Assembly: GCA_025656675.1 (NCBI GenBank)
Contig: JAHXHN010000003.1
Location: 62,001-126,000 of the forward strand
Length of the DNA: 64,000 nucleotides
Source of the DNA: Candidatus Thiodiazotropha sp. (ex Codakia rugifera)
Lineage (GTDB): Bacteria > Pseudomonadota > Gammaproteobacteria > Chromatiales > Chromatiaceae
Direction: 5' to 3'
The notes beneath the pieces are model-generated. The model was not told the DNA's origin. It saw nothing but the letters and a program-made list of their open reading frames with translations, and made no database searches. Of this stretch, positions 44,668 to 55,297 are shown one piece after another; positions within the stretch are counted from its first letter, which is position 1; each line of letters begins with the position of its first letter. The translations under genes and the position numbers were made by a program.

Positions 44668-46677
44668 ATGGTTCAAAATCAGAAACTTCGTCAACATGCT
44701 CAGCGCATCACTACGGTGGCTGCCCTGACTGATGATACGGAGGATCTGGGTATTGAGCTTGAGATTATTAGATCTTGGCAGCGATGTCTCAACGATGAGC
44801 AGCTGGATCCATTCACACCTCGAGGACCTAACGTACTTGAGTCTCAATCTCTGCATGAACTCAAAGCCCGATTTGAAGCCCTGATCCATTTATCGGAACC
44901 TGAACTGGCAAATCTGGCATCGGCACTTTCGGGTAGTGGTTATGCCGTTATTCTGACTGACAATCAGGGACTCATCCTGCATCACCAGGTTGAAGACAAT
45001 CTGAAACATGATTTTCAAAGTGCAGGACTATGGCAAGGTGCAGACTGGGGTGAGCAACACGTTGGTACCAACGGCATTGGAACCTGTATATCAGAAATGC
45101 GTCCAGTGACAGTACATAGGGATGAGCATTTTCTCAGCCAGAATATAGGACTTTCCTGCTCGGCAGCGCCCATACTCGATCCACATGGAAATCTACTCAC
45201 TGTATTAGATGCCTCATGCTGTGGGTCAGCGGATACACGTTCATCGCAAATCCATACACGGGCATTGGTTGTTGGTTATGCCCGTCTGATTGAGGGCCGT
45301 CATTTCCTAAGGGAGTTTCGAAATCAGCGTGTACTACGTTTCCATAGTCGTGTTGAATGTGTTGCCCTACCTAACGAAGCGATGCTCGCACTTGGAGAAG
45401 ATAATCGCATTCTTGCTGTCAACAGTGTGGCATTACAACTACTCGGTGTATCCGATCGCTCTCAAATAGTAGGCAAAGAGCTTTCAGAGCTGGTAGGAAA
45501 CGACCTGGATAGTTTACTTTTTGCATCGATATCAAATGAAGGGACCGTATTGCCATTTCGCCATCTGGCTAACGGGGCTCGATTTTTTGGATTCATCTAT
45601 CAATACCGGGAACCTACACCTATTCGTGGTCTGACCATTCAGCCTGCCAAGATGAGTCCAGATGAATGTCGAGGAGAGCTTTGTAATCTTAGCAAGCTTG
45701 CAGGAGAGGATCCGCAGATGCTTGAGGCAGCCAAACGTGCAATACGGGTGATTGACAAACGTATCCCGATACTGCTTCAGGGAGAGACAGGTACCGGCAA
45801 AGACCTTTTCTCACAAGCAATGCACCGCGCCAGTAAACGTAAGGATAAACCCTTTGTTGCCCTCAACTGTGCATCAATCCCCGAATCACTCATTGAGAGC
45901 GAACTATTCGGCTATAAACATGGTGCATTTACCGGTGCACGTCGTGAAGGGCGGCGAGGGAAATTGATAGAGTCTAGTGGTGGAACACTTTTCTTGGATG
46001 AAATAGGTGATATGCCACTTAACATGCAATCAAGATTACTCAGGGTTCTTGAGACAGAAGAGGTCGTACCTCTGGGTGCGGAAGAACTGATCAAGGTGAA
46101 ACTCAATATTGTGGCAGCGACCCATCGAGACCTCGGACAGTTGATAAGTGAAGGTTCATTTCGCGAGGATCTTTATTACAGGCTGAATGGTATCACCTTG
46201 TATCTACCGCCACTTAGGGAGCGTCAGGATTTACGAAATATCATCCTCAAAGTACTTGAGGCAGAAAACGATACAGGTAGAAAATTACAAATCACACCCG
46301 CGTCCATTTCACATTTGCTCGAGTATCCCTGGCCGGGCAATTTACGACAATTGCGCAATGTAATCCGAACAGCAATCGCCTTATGTGACGGTGATGTTAT
46401 AGATACTTCTCATATCAACCTGCCAACACTCGTAGGTAAGAGCAAACAACCAATCTATACCCCTCCTGTATATAGAGACGTGCCTGTTGAGGAAGCTCGC
46501 AGTGAGGTACACGAGACTTCTGACAATCCCCTGAAATCCGCAGAGCAACTTGTGATTCTGAAAGCATTGGATGCTCATAAATGGAATATTTCCCGTACAG
46601 CTGAAGCACTTGATATGAGCAGGAACACACTCTACCGTAAGATGCAAAAGCATGGCATAAATTCTGACAATCGATAG
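44668..46677 (+). CDS. AcoR-like sigma-54-dependent activator
   Basis: This 669-aa activator has an N-terminal GAF domain (WGEQHVGTNGIGTCISEMRPVTV), typical of AcoR relatives that bind a small ligand. A PAS-like domain (EDNRILAVNSVALQLLGVSD) follows. The AAA+ domain has Walker A GETGTGKD and the loop GAFTGARR, Walker B GGTLFLDEIGDM, and a Fis-type HTH at the C-terminus (ISRTAEALDMSRNTLYRKM). Start ATG at 44668 has GGAGGA 5 bases before; an in-frame TTG 12 bp upstream is rejected. AcoR-like proteins often control acetoin or alcohol genes, which fits exaC and the quinoprotein cluster. The ligand is unknown. Confidence 0.92.
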   Translation: MVQNQKLRQHAQRITTVAALTDDTEDLGIELEIIRSWQRCLNDEQLDPFTPRGPNVLESQSLHELKARFEALIHLSEPELANLASALSGSGYAVILTDNQGLILHHQVEDNLKHDFQSAGLWQGADWGEQHVGTNGIGTCISEMRPVTVHRDEHFLSQNIGLSCSAAPILDPHGNLLTVLDASCCGSADTRSSQIHTRALVVGYARLIEGRHFLREFRNQRVLRFHSRVECVALPNEAMLALGEDNRILAVNSVALQLLGVSDRSQIVGKELSELVGNDLDSLLFASISNEGTVLPFRHLANGARFFGFIYQYREPTPIRGLTIQPAKMSPDECRGELCNLSKLAGEDPQMLEAAKRAIRVIDKRIPILLQGETGTGKDLFSQAMHRASKRKDKPFVALNCASIPESLIESELFGYKHGAFTGARREGRRGKLIESSGGTLFLDEIGDMPLNMQSRLLRVLETEEVVPLGAEELIKVKLNIVAATHRDLGQLISEGSFREDLYYRLNGITLYLPPLRERQDLRNIILKVLEAENDTGRKLQITPASISHLLEYPWPGNLRQLRNVIRTAIALCDGDVIDTSHINLPTLVGKSKQPIYTPPVYRDVPVEEARSEVHETSDNPLKSAEQLVILKALDAHKWNISRTAEALDMSRNTLYRKMQKHGINSDNR

Positions 46678-46696
46678 ACAATAGGTTCAATTACAA

Positions 46697-48151
46697 GTGG
46701 AACTGAAGTCTAAAGTACCACCTATAAGCTTAAAAAAACTGTTGTTGTACCAACATCTTTTGTTGCTGACTATGTTGGCAATGAGCGCTCTACTGGGTGG
46801 CACCTGGATCATCATGTGGCAAAATGCATCGGCAGAGTCCTTATTGATCAATGGACTCCTCAGAGAATCTCAGCATCTTTATAGGGACATCTATAGACAG
46901 GCCCGTGAAGCCAATGTCGCCAGCCGAACTTCTGACCATCTATCTGTCACCCAATATTGGGATCATGTTTATGATATGGATGCAAGATTTGCTCGACTCG
47001 AGCAGGGATTGTATGACCAGGGTGAAACCCAGGCTATTCTGGCGATGCGTAACGCATACAGCATGATGCAGACACAGATCAATGTGCTGCTTACAGAACG
47101 GGAAAGAACGAATGCTCACCTACTCATCGACAATGCAGTTGAGCGCTGGATTAGTGGTGCTTTTAGTGATGCCTACTCAACCCTTTCTCGAATCCTTGAT
47201 GCACGTTCCAAAAAGGTGAAAGAGCGACTGGAACATTGGAATCGATTGGCTATATGGTTGTTTCCAATACCCTTACTGACAGGTGCACTGGTTGTCCTGT
47301 TTACACATAAACGTCTGGAAAAGATGTTCTCCAAGCCAATGCTTGCTTTGAGTCATGGCGCAATGGAGATTGCACAGGGTCATCTTGAACACGCAGTATC
47401 AGAGACTGGGGTTACTGAAACACGTTCATTGGCATCATCGATCAATCACATGGCTGTAGATCTTAAGCAGGCACGTGAACAGATTCTTGAACAGGAACGT
47501 CAAACATCCCTACAACGGTTAGTTCCTATGGTTGCCCACAATATCCGTAATCCACTGGCAACTATCCGTGCTGTGGCACAGGCAGCAGATTCTGAAGACA
47601 GTCTTGAAGAACAGATTGAGACAAAACAGTCAATCATCTCTACTGTTGATCGCCTGGAACGCTGGACCACTTCTCTATTGGATTACCTAAATCCATTTAA
47701 ACCACAACTTGTTGCCATCAATGCAGATGAGTTTTTAAAAGAGCTGGCAATGATGGCTGATACTCAGGCAGAACTGAAAGCGATTGAATTGGTCTATCAA
47801 CGCAATACCGGTCTAGTATTCAATGCTGATCAAAATCTGTTGGAACAGGCGCTGCATGGCTTGTTGATTAATGCGATTGAGGCTAGTCCTGCCGGATCTA
47901 AAATATTTATCAGTGTGCTGGATGATGAACGTTCGACTACCCTACTCATCGAAGATCAGGGGCCAGGTATGGCCTATACCCCGGATGAGAACAGCAAGGG
48001 ACCAGGCCCATCGACAAAAACTCATGGCACAGGAATTGGAATACCATTTGCAATACGTGTTTGCCAAGCTCATGGAGGACAGCTGCTTTTCGGTAAATCA
48101 TCACAGGGTGGAACAGCAGTCAACTTTCAACTAGTAAAGGAATCAGTCTGA
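46697..48151 (+). CDS. Sensor histidine kinase of second two-component pair
   Basis: This is a 484-aa kinase with membrane helices at about residues 20-40 and 186-205, a periplasmic helical sensor of about 145 residues, and a HAMP linker. HisKA has the acceptor His in VAHNIRNPLATIRA. HATPase boxes include GLLINAIEASPAG and IEDQGPGM. It starts at GTG (46697), 19 bp after the AcoR-like gene. The response regulator follows after 11 bp, so the three genes probably form one transcript. Confidence 0.88.
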   Translation: MELKSKVPPISLKKLLLYQHLLLLTMLAMSALLGGTWIIMWQNASAESLLINGLLRESQHLYRDIYRQAREANVASRTSDHLSVTQYWDHVYDMDARFARLEQGLYDQGETQAILAMRNAYSMMQTQINVLLTERERTNAHLLIDNAVERWISGAFSDAYSTLSRILDARSKKVKERLEHWNRLAIWLFPIPLLTGALVVLFTHKRLEKMFSKPMLALSHGAMEIAQGHLEHAVSETGVTETRSLASSINHMAVDLKQAREQILEQERQTSLQRLVPMVAHNIRNPLATIRAVAQAADSEDSLEEQIETKQSIISTVDRLERWTTSLLDYLNPFKPQLVAINADEFLKELAMMADTQAELKAIELVYQRNTGLVFNADQNLLEQALHGLLINAIEASPAGSKIFISVLDDERSTTLLIEDQGPGMAYTPDENSKGPGPSTKTHGTGIGIPFAIRVCQAHGGQLLFGKSSQGGTAVNFQLVKESV

Positions 48152-48162
48152 GACTATCTCAT

Positions 48163-49542
48163 ATGAGTGGAAAATCAGATATCTCGGTGTTGTTGGTGGA
48201 TGACGAAAAACTTTTTGTCAGAGCAGCATGTAAACTGCTTGGGCGAGCGGGTCTGTCTTGTATCGGTTGCCATTTACTGGAAAAGGCACGACAGCTATTG
48301 AATGAGACGCAACCCAAGGTTGTATTACTGGATGTACGTCTGCCAGATGGTTCAGGCCTGGAGTTATTAGAAGAACTTTCACAAACGGTAGACCCACCTT
48401 CTGTCGTCGTACTTACTGCATTTGCAGATATTGAAGATGCTGTAACAGCCATGAAACAGGGTGCTGCCGATTATCTGCAAAAACCTTGTGATATGGATCA
48501 TATCATTCAAATTGTCAAACGCCTGTTGAAAAATGGCAACACCAGTAAACAAGAAGTTTTACATAATATTAGTGGGAGACCAGACACCCAATTGGTCGGT
48601 GAAACAAGTGAAATCGAGGCATTGCGTCAACAATTAGATAATATCGGCAGACTCAGTCAACGCTCTGAATTACCTCCACCAACAGTCTTGCTGACAGGAG
48701 AAACAGGCGCTGGTAAGGGGCTGGCAGCAAGGCATCTACATGCAACCAGCGCACGTCATCCAGCCCCATTCATACAGGTAGATTGTGCCACATTACCACG
48801 GGATCTGATTGAATCAGAGTTGTTTGGTCATACCAAAGGAGCATTCACTGGCGCTCATCGCGACAAGGTAGGACTTATCGAACAAGCAACAGGAGGCACA
48901 CTGTTTCTGGATGAAATTGGTGAATTGCCACTGGAACTACAAGCAAAATTACTGACCCTCCTAGACAGACGCTGCGCTCGACGAGTGGGTGCGACAGAGG
49001 AGTACTCGGTCGATGCCTGGTTTATAGCCGCAACCCACCACAATCTCAAAAAACTGAGTCAGGAAGCGAGTTTTCGACAAGATCTGTTCTATCGACTCAG
49101 CCCACTGACTATCCATGTGCCGTCACTTGTTGAACGCCGGGATGATATTCTTCTTCTGGCCAGACACCATTTGGTAGCGCTGTGTAAACAGTACAAATTT
49201 AACACAGTCTTTTCTACAGCAGCCGAACATACACTCGTGAATCACTCTTGGCCAGGCAACGTTCGGGAGCTGAAGGGTGTTGTTGAAAGAGCTTTATATG
49301 CATGCAACGGTGATCCTATTGATCCTATCCATCTTGGCCTGACGTCTCAACAGGAACTGGACACATCTCAAAACGTCCACGATGCCGGTTCACTGCAGCA
49401 GGCTGAAATTGAAATGGTTAGTCGTACACTGTATGAAACTAAGGGGAATGTCTCCGAAGCCGCACGTCGCTTAGGAATGACACGGATGATGCTGCGTTAC
49501 CGTATCCGAAAATATGGCCTGTCAGAGAAGTCATCAGTCTAA
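48163..49542 (+). CDS. Sigma-54-dependent response regulator of second pair
   Basis: This 459-aa NtrC-type regulator has a receiver (VLLVDDEKLFVRAA; phospho-Asp in VVLLDVRLPDGSG), an AAA+ domain with GETGAGKG and GAFTGAHR, Walker B GGTLFLDEIGEL, and a Fis-type HTH (VSEAARRLGMTRMMLRYRIRKYG). The kinase partner is directly upstream. It can activate any of the sigma-54 promoters of the window; exaC is nearest downstream. Confidence 0.92.
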   Translation: MSGKSDISVLLVDDEKLFVRAACKLLGRAGLSCIGCHLLEKARQLLNETQPKVVLLDVRLPDGSGLELLEELSQTVDPPSVVVLTAFADIEDAVTAMKQGAADYLQKPCDMDHIIQIVKRLLKNGNTSKQEVLHNISGRPDTQLVGETSEIEALRQQLDNIGRLSQRSELPPPTVLLTGETGAGKGLAARHLHATSARHPAPFIQVDCATLPRDLIESELFGHTKGAFTGAHRDKVGLIEQATGGTLFLDEIGELPLELQAKLLTLLDRRCARRVGATEEYSVDAWFIAATHHNLKKLSQEASFRQDLFYRLSPLTIHVPSLVERRDDILLLARHHLVALCKQYKFNTVFSTAAEHTLVNHSWPGNVRELKGVVERALYACNGDPIDPIHLGLTSQQELDTSQNVHDAGSLQQAEIEMVSRTLYETKGNVSEAARRLGMTRMMLRYRIRKYGLSEKSSV

Positions 49543-49556
49543 GAAAAGGCCTGAAG

Positions 49557-50513
49557 GTGCGAGACACTCCCCTATTTCCAGAAATAGAAGCCTATCACCA
49601 GGAATACCTTTCCGTTAGCGATGGGCATACTATCCACTTTAAGATGTTTGGCCTCCCTCAAGGAGTACCTGTTCTTTTTTTACATGGTGGGCCTGGTTCA
49701 GGGTGCAATCCACAACATGCCCGCCTATTCCATCCACAGCGATACCAACTGATCCAAGTCGACCAACGAGGTGCTGGACATTCAAGGCCACAGGGTGGTC
49801 TACAGGGAAACAACCTCTCTGCTCTTGTGAATGACCTGATTCAGTTGAGACACCATATCGGAATCCAGGAGTGGCTGGTATATGGTGGTTCCTGGGGAGC
49901 CACCCTCGCTTTGGAGTATGCCAAACAGGAACCTGACAGGGTAAGTGGTTTACTACTGCGTGCTCCGTTTTTAGCACGAAGTGAGGATCTATCATGGTTC
50001 ACGGAGGCAGGCGGTGTTGCAGATAAACTACCCACAGCATATGCCAACTTGAGACGCAACTTAGGCCTTAAGGCAGAAGCTAGTGTGATCAACCGACTCT
50101 ACCAGATATTGTGTAATGGCCAGTCAGACAATGAACTGCGCTATACATCTGCTCTGGCCTGGGATAGCTGGGAAGCTGCTGTAATGGGTGTGCCATTACC
50201 CCTGTATGAAACAGAAAAGCAGCTCAGGATGGCACGGATAGATAGAAAACGCATCCATGTACATTACTGTAAACATGGATTCTTTCTGGGCGATCAAGGT
50301 GTATTACCCGGTCTCAATGCACTAAGAAATTTAAAAGTTTCTATTTTGCATGCCATAGGCGATCAAGTCTGTCGATTCAGTGGATCTGAAACACTTGCAA
50401 ATGCCCTGGCAGATTGTGAGCTTAAGTCTATAGCAGACATGGACCATCGTCTCGACTCAGTTAAGATGCAGCTTGAAATACACCGCCTTCTGGATGCGCT
50501 GACACCCGATTAG
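49557..50513 (+). CDS. pip: Prolyl aminopeptidase (alpha/beta hydrolase)
   Basis: This is a 318-aa alpha/beta hydrolase of the Pip family. Signature motifs: VLFLHGGPGSGCNPQHARLF (oxyanion), VDQRGAGHSRPQ, nucleophile Ser in YGGSWGATLALEYAK, and the catalytic His in MDHRLD. It removes N-terminal proline from peptides. The start is GTG at 49557, 14 bp after the response regulator stop, with AAAAGG at a suitable distance. No tie to alcohol metabolism is evident. Confidence 0.93.
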   Translation: MRDTPLFPEIEAYHQEYLSVSDGHTIHFKMFGLPQGVPVLFLHGGPGSGCNPQHARLFHPQRYQLIQVDQRGAGHSRPQGGLQGNNLSALVNDLIQLRHHIGIQEWLVYGGSWGATLALEYAKQEPDRVSGLLLRAPFLARSEDLSWFTEAGGVADKLPTAYANLRRNLGLKAEASVINRLYQILCNGQSDNELRYTSALAWDSWEAAVMGVPLPLYETEKQLRMARIDRKRIHVHYCKHGFFLGDQGVLPGLNALRNLKVSILHAIGDQVCRFSGSETLANALADCELKSIADMDHRLDSVKMQLEIHRLLDALTPD

Positions 50514-50565
50514 ACAAGCATCTCCTACGCGAAAGATTATCTACCAGAATGACTCTGCGTCATTT

Positions 50566-50581
50566 TGCAACACCTGTTGCA
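50566..50581. promoter_or_regulatory. Palindromic upstream site of exaC
   Basis: TGCAACACCTGTTGCA is a perfect 16-bp palindrome with two 7-bp arms, 129 bp upstream of the sigma-54 promoter at 50710. A second inverted element AATGAC...GTCATT lies just before it. It is the probable enhancer-binding site. Confidence 0.6.
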
Positions 50582-50709
50582 TATTAGTACAGATAACTTG
50601 AATTCAGCCTGTTTCAGGATAACCACTGCAGGTAACCCATTCCAAACACCCTATCTAACTAACTGATATGACGAAACAATAGGCTTTGATGACAATGTAA
50701 TAACGACTT

Positions 50710-50726
50710 TGGCATGCTCCCTGCTT
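50710..50726 (+). promoter_or_regulatory. Sigma-54 promoter of exaC
   Basis: TGGCATGCTCCCTGCTT has exact GG-N10-GC spacing. It lies 250 bp before the ATG at 50976, leaving a long untranslated leader. The remaining leader has no ORF of note. Confidence 0.78.
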
Positions 50727-50975
50727 GGATCAACATAATGAAGATAATATGGACCTCTATGTTGCTGAGGTCAGTGAGAGAAGTTAAGTATTGAGATAAC
50801 AGCAAATCATGCATAAGAAAAATCTGATTTCGAGTGATACTTTTCACGCTTAACTCAGAATAATATCCAATTTTTTATACTCACTCACTTAGAAAAAGAT
50901 CATTTTATACGAAACGATTCATACAGCTATGTCACAGCGATGTGATAAAAGATAATTAAGAGGAGATTCATCCGC

Positions 50976-52496
50976 ATGATTTATGTTGAACCAAACGAAA
51001 CCGGTAGCAAAGTTGAATTTAAATCCCGCTATGAAAACTATATTGGCGGTCATTGGGTAGCCCCTGCAGAAGGACGCTATTTTGAAAATGTGAGTCCGGT
51101 CAATGGTAAGAGCTTTTGTGAAATACCTCGCTCCTCAGCCCTTGATATTGATCTGGCTATTGATGCAGCCCATGCAGCTAAGGATGGCTGGGGTAAGACA
51201 TCGGTTACTGAACGCTCTAACATACTACTCAGGATTGCTGATCGTATTGAACAGAATATAGAAACCCTGGCTGTAGCGGAGACCTGGGATAATGGGAAAG
51301 CGATACGAGAGACCTTGAATGCGGATGTGCCATTGTGTGTCGATCATTTCCGCTACTATGCCGGTTGTCTACGTGCTCAAGAAGGCACCATGAGTGAGAT
51401 TGACGAAAAAACGGTTGCCTACCATTTTCATGAACCCCTCGGCGTAGTTGGACAGATCATTCCTTGGAACTTCCCATTACTGATGGCGGCCTGGAAACTG
51501 GCGCCTGCGCTCGCTGCAGGTAATTGTATTGTGCTAAAACCCGCCGAACAGACACCCGCTTCCATTCTGATACTGTTAGAACTCATAGGTGACCTGCTTC
51601 CAGCTGGTGTATTGAATGTTGTCAATGGCTACGGAAAAGAGGCTGGTCAAGCACTAGCTACCAGTAATCGTATTGCAAAAATTGCTTTTACAGGCTCTAC
51701 ACCGGTTGGCTCACATATACTCAAATGTGCCGCTGAAAATATCATTCCTTCAACAGTTGAATTGGGAGGAAAATCGCCTAATATCTATTTTGAAGATGTA
51801 CTGGACCAAGAAGATGCATTTGTCAGCAAAGCAGTAGAAGGTGCTGTACTGGCTTTCTTCAATCAGGGTGAAGTGTGCACATGTCCATCACGCTTGCTTA
51901 TCCAGGAATCCATCTACGATGAGTTTATCAGTAGGGTTATAGACCGTGCTCAACAAATTAAAAGAGGCAACCCTCTCGATACGGAAACCATGGTAGGTGC
52001 CCAAGCTTCAAAAGAACAGTATGAAAAAATACTCAGTTACATGAAAATCGGAGATGAAGAAGGCGCTGAAGTGATCGTTGGTGGAGGAGTAGAGACAATG
52101 GAGAGTAACTATAGCGATGGTTACTATATCCAACCTACCCTTCTCAAGGGCCACAATAAGATGCGTATCTTTCAGGAAGAGATATTCGGACCGGTTGTCT
52201 CAGTAGCCACCTTCAAAGATGAGGCTGAAGCACTGGAAATTGCCAATGACACGGAGTTTGGCCTTGGCGCCGGATTGTGGACACGCGATATGAATCGCTC
52301 ATACCGTATGGGAAGGGGTATTCAAGCCGGTCGTGTCTGGACTAATTGTTATCATCTCTACCCAGCTCATGCAGCCTTTGGTGGTTATAAGAAATCCGGT
52401 GTTGGTCGCGAAACCCATAAAATGATGCTGGATCATTATCAGCAAACCAAGAATATGTTGGTGAGTTACGATATCAACCCATTAGGATTCTTTTAG
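50976..52496 (+). CDS. exaC: ExaC-type NAD-dependent aldehyde dehydrogenase
   Basis: This 506-aa enzyme oxidises the aldehyde made by the PQQ dehydrogenase. Motifs: NWDxGK-type [30 protein letters not shown] (substrate and cofactor), [12 protein letters not shown] (NAD), [10 protein letters not shown] (catalytic Glu), and [12 protein letters not shown] with catalytic Cys. The AdhX/ExaC group is identified by this Cys region and by the C-terminal end GFF. RBS GAGGAGA precedes ATG. The sigma-54 promoter upstream suggests co-induction with the quinoprotein operon. Confidence 0.94.
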   Translation: MIYVEPNETGSKVEFKSRYENYIGGHWVAPAEGRYFENVSPVNGKSFCEIPRSSALDIDLAIDAAHAAKDGWGKTSVTERSNILLRIADRIEQNIETLAVAETWDNGKAIRETLNADVPLCVDHFRYYAGCLRAQEGTMSEIDEKTVAYHFHEPLGVVGQIIPWNFPLLMAAWKLAPALAAGNCIVLKPAEQTPASILILLELIGDLLPAGVLNVVNGYGKEAGQALATSNRIAKIAFTGSTPVGSHILKCAAENIIPSTVELGGKSPNIYFEDVLDQEDAFVSKAVEGAVLAFFNQGEVCTCPSRLLIQESIYDEFISRVIDRAQQIKRGNPLDTETMVGAQASKEQYEKILSYMKIGDEEGAEVIVGGGVETMESNYSDGYYIQPTLLKGHNKMRIFQEEIFGPVVSVATFKDEAEALEIANDTEFGLGAGLWTRDMNRSYRMGRGIQAGRVWTNCYHLYPAHAAFGGYKKSGVGRETHKMMLDHYQQTKNMLVSYDINPLGFF

Positions 52497-52561
52497 GTGT
52501 TGAGTTTTTTAATGGGTTAGATAGATTCGAATTGATCTAAACGAGGAAACATGACAAGCGT

Positions 52562-52598
52562 GGTTAAATAGGGAAAAGGGATTGTTCCCTATTTAACC
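52562..52598. terminator. 14-bp perfect stem-loop downstream of exaC
   Basis: GGTTAAATAGGGAA pairs with TTCCCTATTTAACC over a 9-base loop. It lies 65 bp after the exaC stop. No T-run follows, so it may be a weak terminator or an mRNA-stabilising hairpin. Confidence 0.6.
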
Positions 52599-52693
52599 AG
52601 CATCCAATTTGATTATTCATTTATTTACTCTTAACTTTGAGAGAGACAATCTTTTAAAGCACATATGAGCATGGAACTTAATAGGTATGAGCA

Positions 52694-55093
52694 ATGCTTG
52701 ATAGGGTGAAGCTTCCCACATCAAAAAATAAACAGGTGTTGCGATATAGTCTGATACGATATCGCTTTTTATTATCGTGGTTATCACTTGCTGGGCTCTT
52801 GTCAGCACAGGCCCAGGTTTTAGCCGAAACCGTGTTGGATACTGTGACGGTAATTGGTATCACACCACTACACGGATCAATCCAAAATGTACAACGTATA
52901 CCCAGTAGCGTCCAGACTGCGGACAGTGAAGCGTTGGAAAGAGGTCAGGCACTCAACCTGGCCGATCATCTGCGCAATAACTTTGCCAGTGTGACCATCA
53001 ATGACGTTGTCAGTAATCCCTATCAGCCGGATGTGCAATATCGTGGCTTTACCGCTTCTCCCTTGCTGGGACTGCCACAAGGTCTTTCTGTTTATGTCGA
53101 AGGAATCCGTTTCAATGAGCCATTTGGTGATACGGTCAACTGGGACTTGCTGGCCGATGGTGCGATTGCGTCAATTAATCTCTTTTCCGGCTCTAATCCG
53201 GTATTCGGCCAAAACACACTGGGTGGAGCGCTGTCACTGAAAATCAAAGATGGATTCAATTATCCGGGTAGTCAGTTTGAATCTTCAGTGGGCAATGAAG
53301 GGCGCTGGAATATTGAGTTTCAACATGGCGACAGCAGTGACGACTTCGGTTATTATTTGATCGGTAATCTGTATGAGGAAGATGGCTGGCGAAGGAACTC
53401 CCCGACAGAAGTGCGTCAGGGTCTAGCCAATTTAAGCTGGGAAGGTGAAGAATCACGCCTTGGATTGATCGTTGCGGTCAATGATAATACCTTGACCGGT
53501 AACGGTGCGGTACCTATCAATCTGATGTCAATCGAAGGCCGGGAGACAATCTATACTTTTCCTGACGAAACAGAAACCCAACTATCCTTGCTAGGTGTTA
53601 ATGGTGATATCTGGATCAATCCCGGTCTGCAAGTAGCAGGTAATGTCTACTATCGCAGTAACCAGATCGATACCTTCAATGGTGATGACAGTGACTACGA
53701 AGCCTGTAGTCTGACGACAGGACCAAATGCAGGTGATGAAACGCTATGTGAAGATGGCGATCCCAGTGAAGCAGTGGAGTTCCTGGATTTCGAGGGGCTC
53801 TCCCTCGAAAGGATTAATCCCAGCCTCGATCCAGATGAAATCGACGGCACGAACAATACCTCATTCACCGATCAGGACAGTTTCGGCCTTGCAGGGCAAC
53901 TAACCTATCTTGATGAGATGAACTCTCATGAGTATCAACTTACATTTGGCGCCAGTTTTGATTATGCTGACATCCACTTCAAATCCCGAAGTGAATTCGC
54001 TGAACTACGCAACGATACGTCCGCAGATGATCGTGGGACTGAGGGAATCAATCTGTTCGATGCAGATTCAGAAGTTGACCTCGATGCTGAGACGCGAAAT
54101 ATCGGCCTCTTTTTCACCAGCACCATTGCACTGAATGAAACAATCGATCTTACCCTGTCCGGTCGGTACAATCATACAAAGGTTGAAATGTCTGACCAGT
54201 TGGAGGAAGGCCCTGGCTCACTTGATGGCAATCATACCTTTAGACGCTTCAATCCCGCTATCGGCCAGACAATGGGTTTAGGCAACGGCATCACTGCTTA
54301 TATGGGTTACGCCGAATCATCCCGTGCCCCCTCACCCGCCGAATTGAGCTGCGCTGATGAAGAGGATCCCTGTAAGCTGCCGAACGGTTTCGTCTCCGAT
54401 CCCCCCCTTGAGCAGGTTGTTTCTAAAACATTCGAATTCGGTGTACGTGCTGATCAACCGCAACTGCAATGGAATGCCGGTTTTTTTCACACCATCAACC
54501 ATGACGATATAATTTTCCAACAGGCAGGCAGAACGGTTTCAGAGGGCTTTTTTTCGAACGCAGGCAAGACACGTCGTATAGGCGTCGAGTTAGGTGCTGC
54601 CCGTCAATTTGGCGCTGTCAACCTGACGGCTAACTATACCTGGCTTGAAGCCACATTTCGTGATCCTTTCGTATCCTTCAGTCCGAATAATCCATTGGGC
54701 GGTAATCGCCCGGTGGAGTCTGGAGACCACATCCCGGGAATCCCAGAACATGTTATGAAATTAGGCCTCGAATGGCTGGTCAACGACGCTCTCGATCTGG
54801 GAGCCGAGTTGAGCTACCAGGGCAGCCAGTACTACCGTGGCGATGAGGCCAATGAGAATGAGAAAATAGATGGTTTTACCCTGGTCAATCTACGCGCACG
54901 CTACCGCATAAATAAAAGCGTTGAATTGTATGCAAAGGTCGACAATCTTTTTGATACAGAATACGAAACCTTTGCTGTCTATGGTGAGTCAGAGGAAGTG
55001 CTGGGAGATGTCTATCCTGACTTTGATGACGAGCGATTTGTTGGACCTGGCAAACCGCGTACCGGTATGCTGGGAGTACGGGTACGCTTTTGA
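52694..55093 (+). CDS. TonB-dependent outer-membrane receptor
   Basis: This 799-aa receptor has a signal peptide (about residues 25-45, ending at VLA-E) and a plug domain. The plug shows VLDTVTVIGITPLHGSIQ and PDVQYRGFTASPLLGLPQGLSVYVEGIRFNEPFGDTVNWDL. The barrel ends with the typical LGVRVRF. Extracellular loops are rich in Asp/Glu (about residues 330-385 and 440-455), which would suit metal-ion or cationic chelate binding. The substrate is not known. Position beside a lanthanide-type dehydrogenase makes lanthanide uptake a testable guess only. Confidence 0.9.
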   Translation: MLDRVKLPTSKNKQVLRYSLIRYRFLLSWLSLAGLLSAQAQVLAETVLDTVTVIGITPLHGSIQNVQRIPSSVQTADSEALERGQALNLADHLRNNFASVTINDVVSNPYQPDVQYRGFTASPLLGLPQGLSVYVEGIRFNEPFGDTVNWDLLADGAIASINLFSGSNPVFGQNTLGGALSLKIKDGFNYPGSQFESSVGNEGRWNIEFQHGDSSDDFGYYLIGNLYEEDGWRRNSPTEVRQGLANLSWEGEESRLGLIVAVNDNTLTGNGAVPINLMSIEGRETIYTFPDETETQLSLLGVNGDIWINPGLQVAGNVYYRSNQIDTFNGDDSDYEACSLTTGPNAGDETLCEDGDPSEAVEFLDFEGLSLERINPSLDPDEIDGTNNTSFTDQDSFGLAGQLTYLDEMNSHEYQLTFGASFDYADIHFKSRSEFAELRNDTSADDRGTEGINLFDADSEVDLDAETRNIGLFFTSTIALNETIDLTLSGRYNHTKVEMSDQLEEGPGSLDGNHTFRRFNPAIGQTMGLGNGITAYMGYAESSRAPSPAELSCADEEDPCKLPNGFVSDPPLEQVVSKTFEFGVRADQPQLQWNAGFFHTINHDDIIFQQAGRTVSEGFFSNAGKTRRIGVELGAARQFGAVNLTANYTWLEATFRDPFVSFSPNNPLGGNRPVESGDHIPGIPEHVMKLGLEWLVNDALDLGAELSYQGSQYYRGDEANENEKIDGFTLVNLRARYRINKSVELYAKVDNLFDTEYETFAVYGESEEVLGDVYPDFDDERFVGPGKPRTGMLGVRVRF

Positions 55094-55297
55094 GTGAACC
55101 ATTTCAACGACCCTGTTAATGCATACTTCTACTTACCCTAACCCAGGGTAGCTCTGAACAGGTCATAGACGGCCATCATGTGACAAAAAAACTTCTGCCT
55201 CTGCGTTGTCAATCATGACAATTGACCGGCTATTGCCTGCGATTGACGCCTTGACGCGAAAGTTTTCTGGCTCACAATCTGACTCGTCCAAACTTGT

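Noticed and set aside
53760-53870. EF-hand loop in the TonB receptor (DPDEIDGTNNTS)
   Set aside because: Gly is displaced by one residue and the hydrophobic position is missing; acidic loops alone are not an EF hand.
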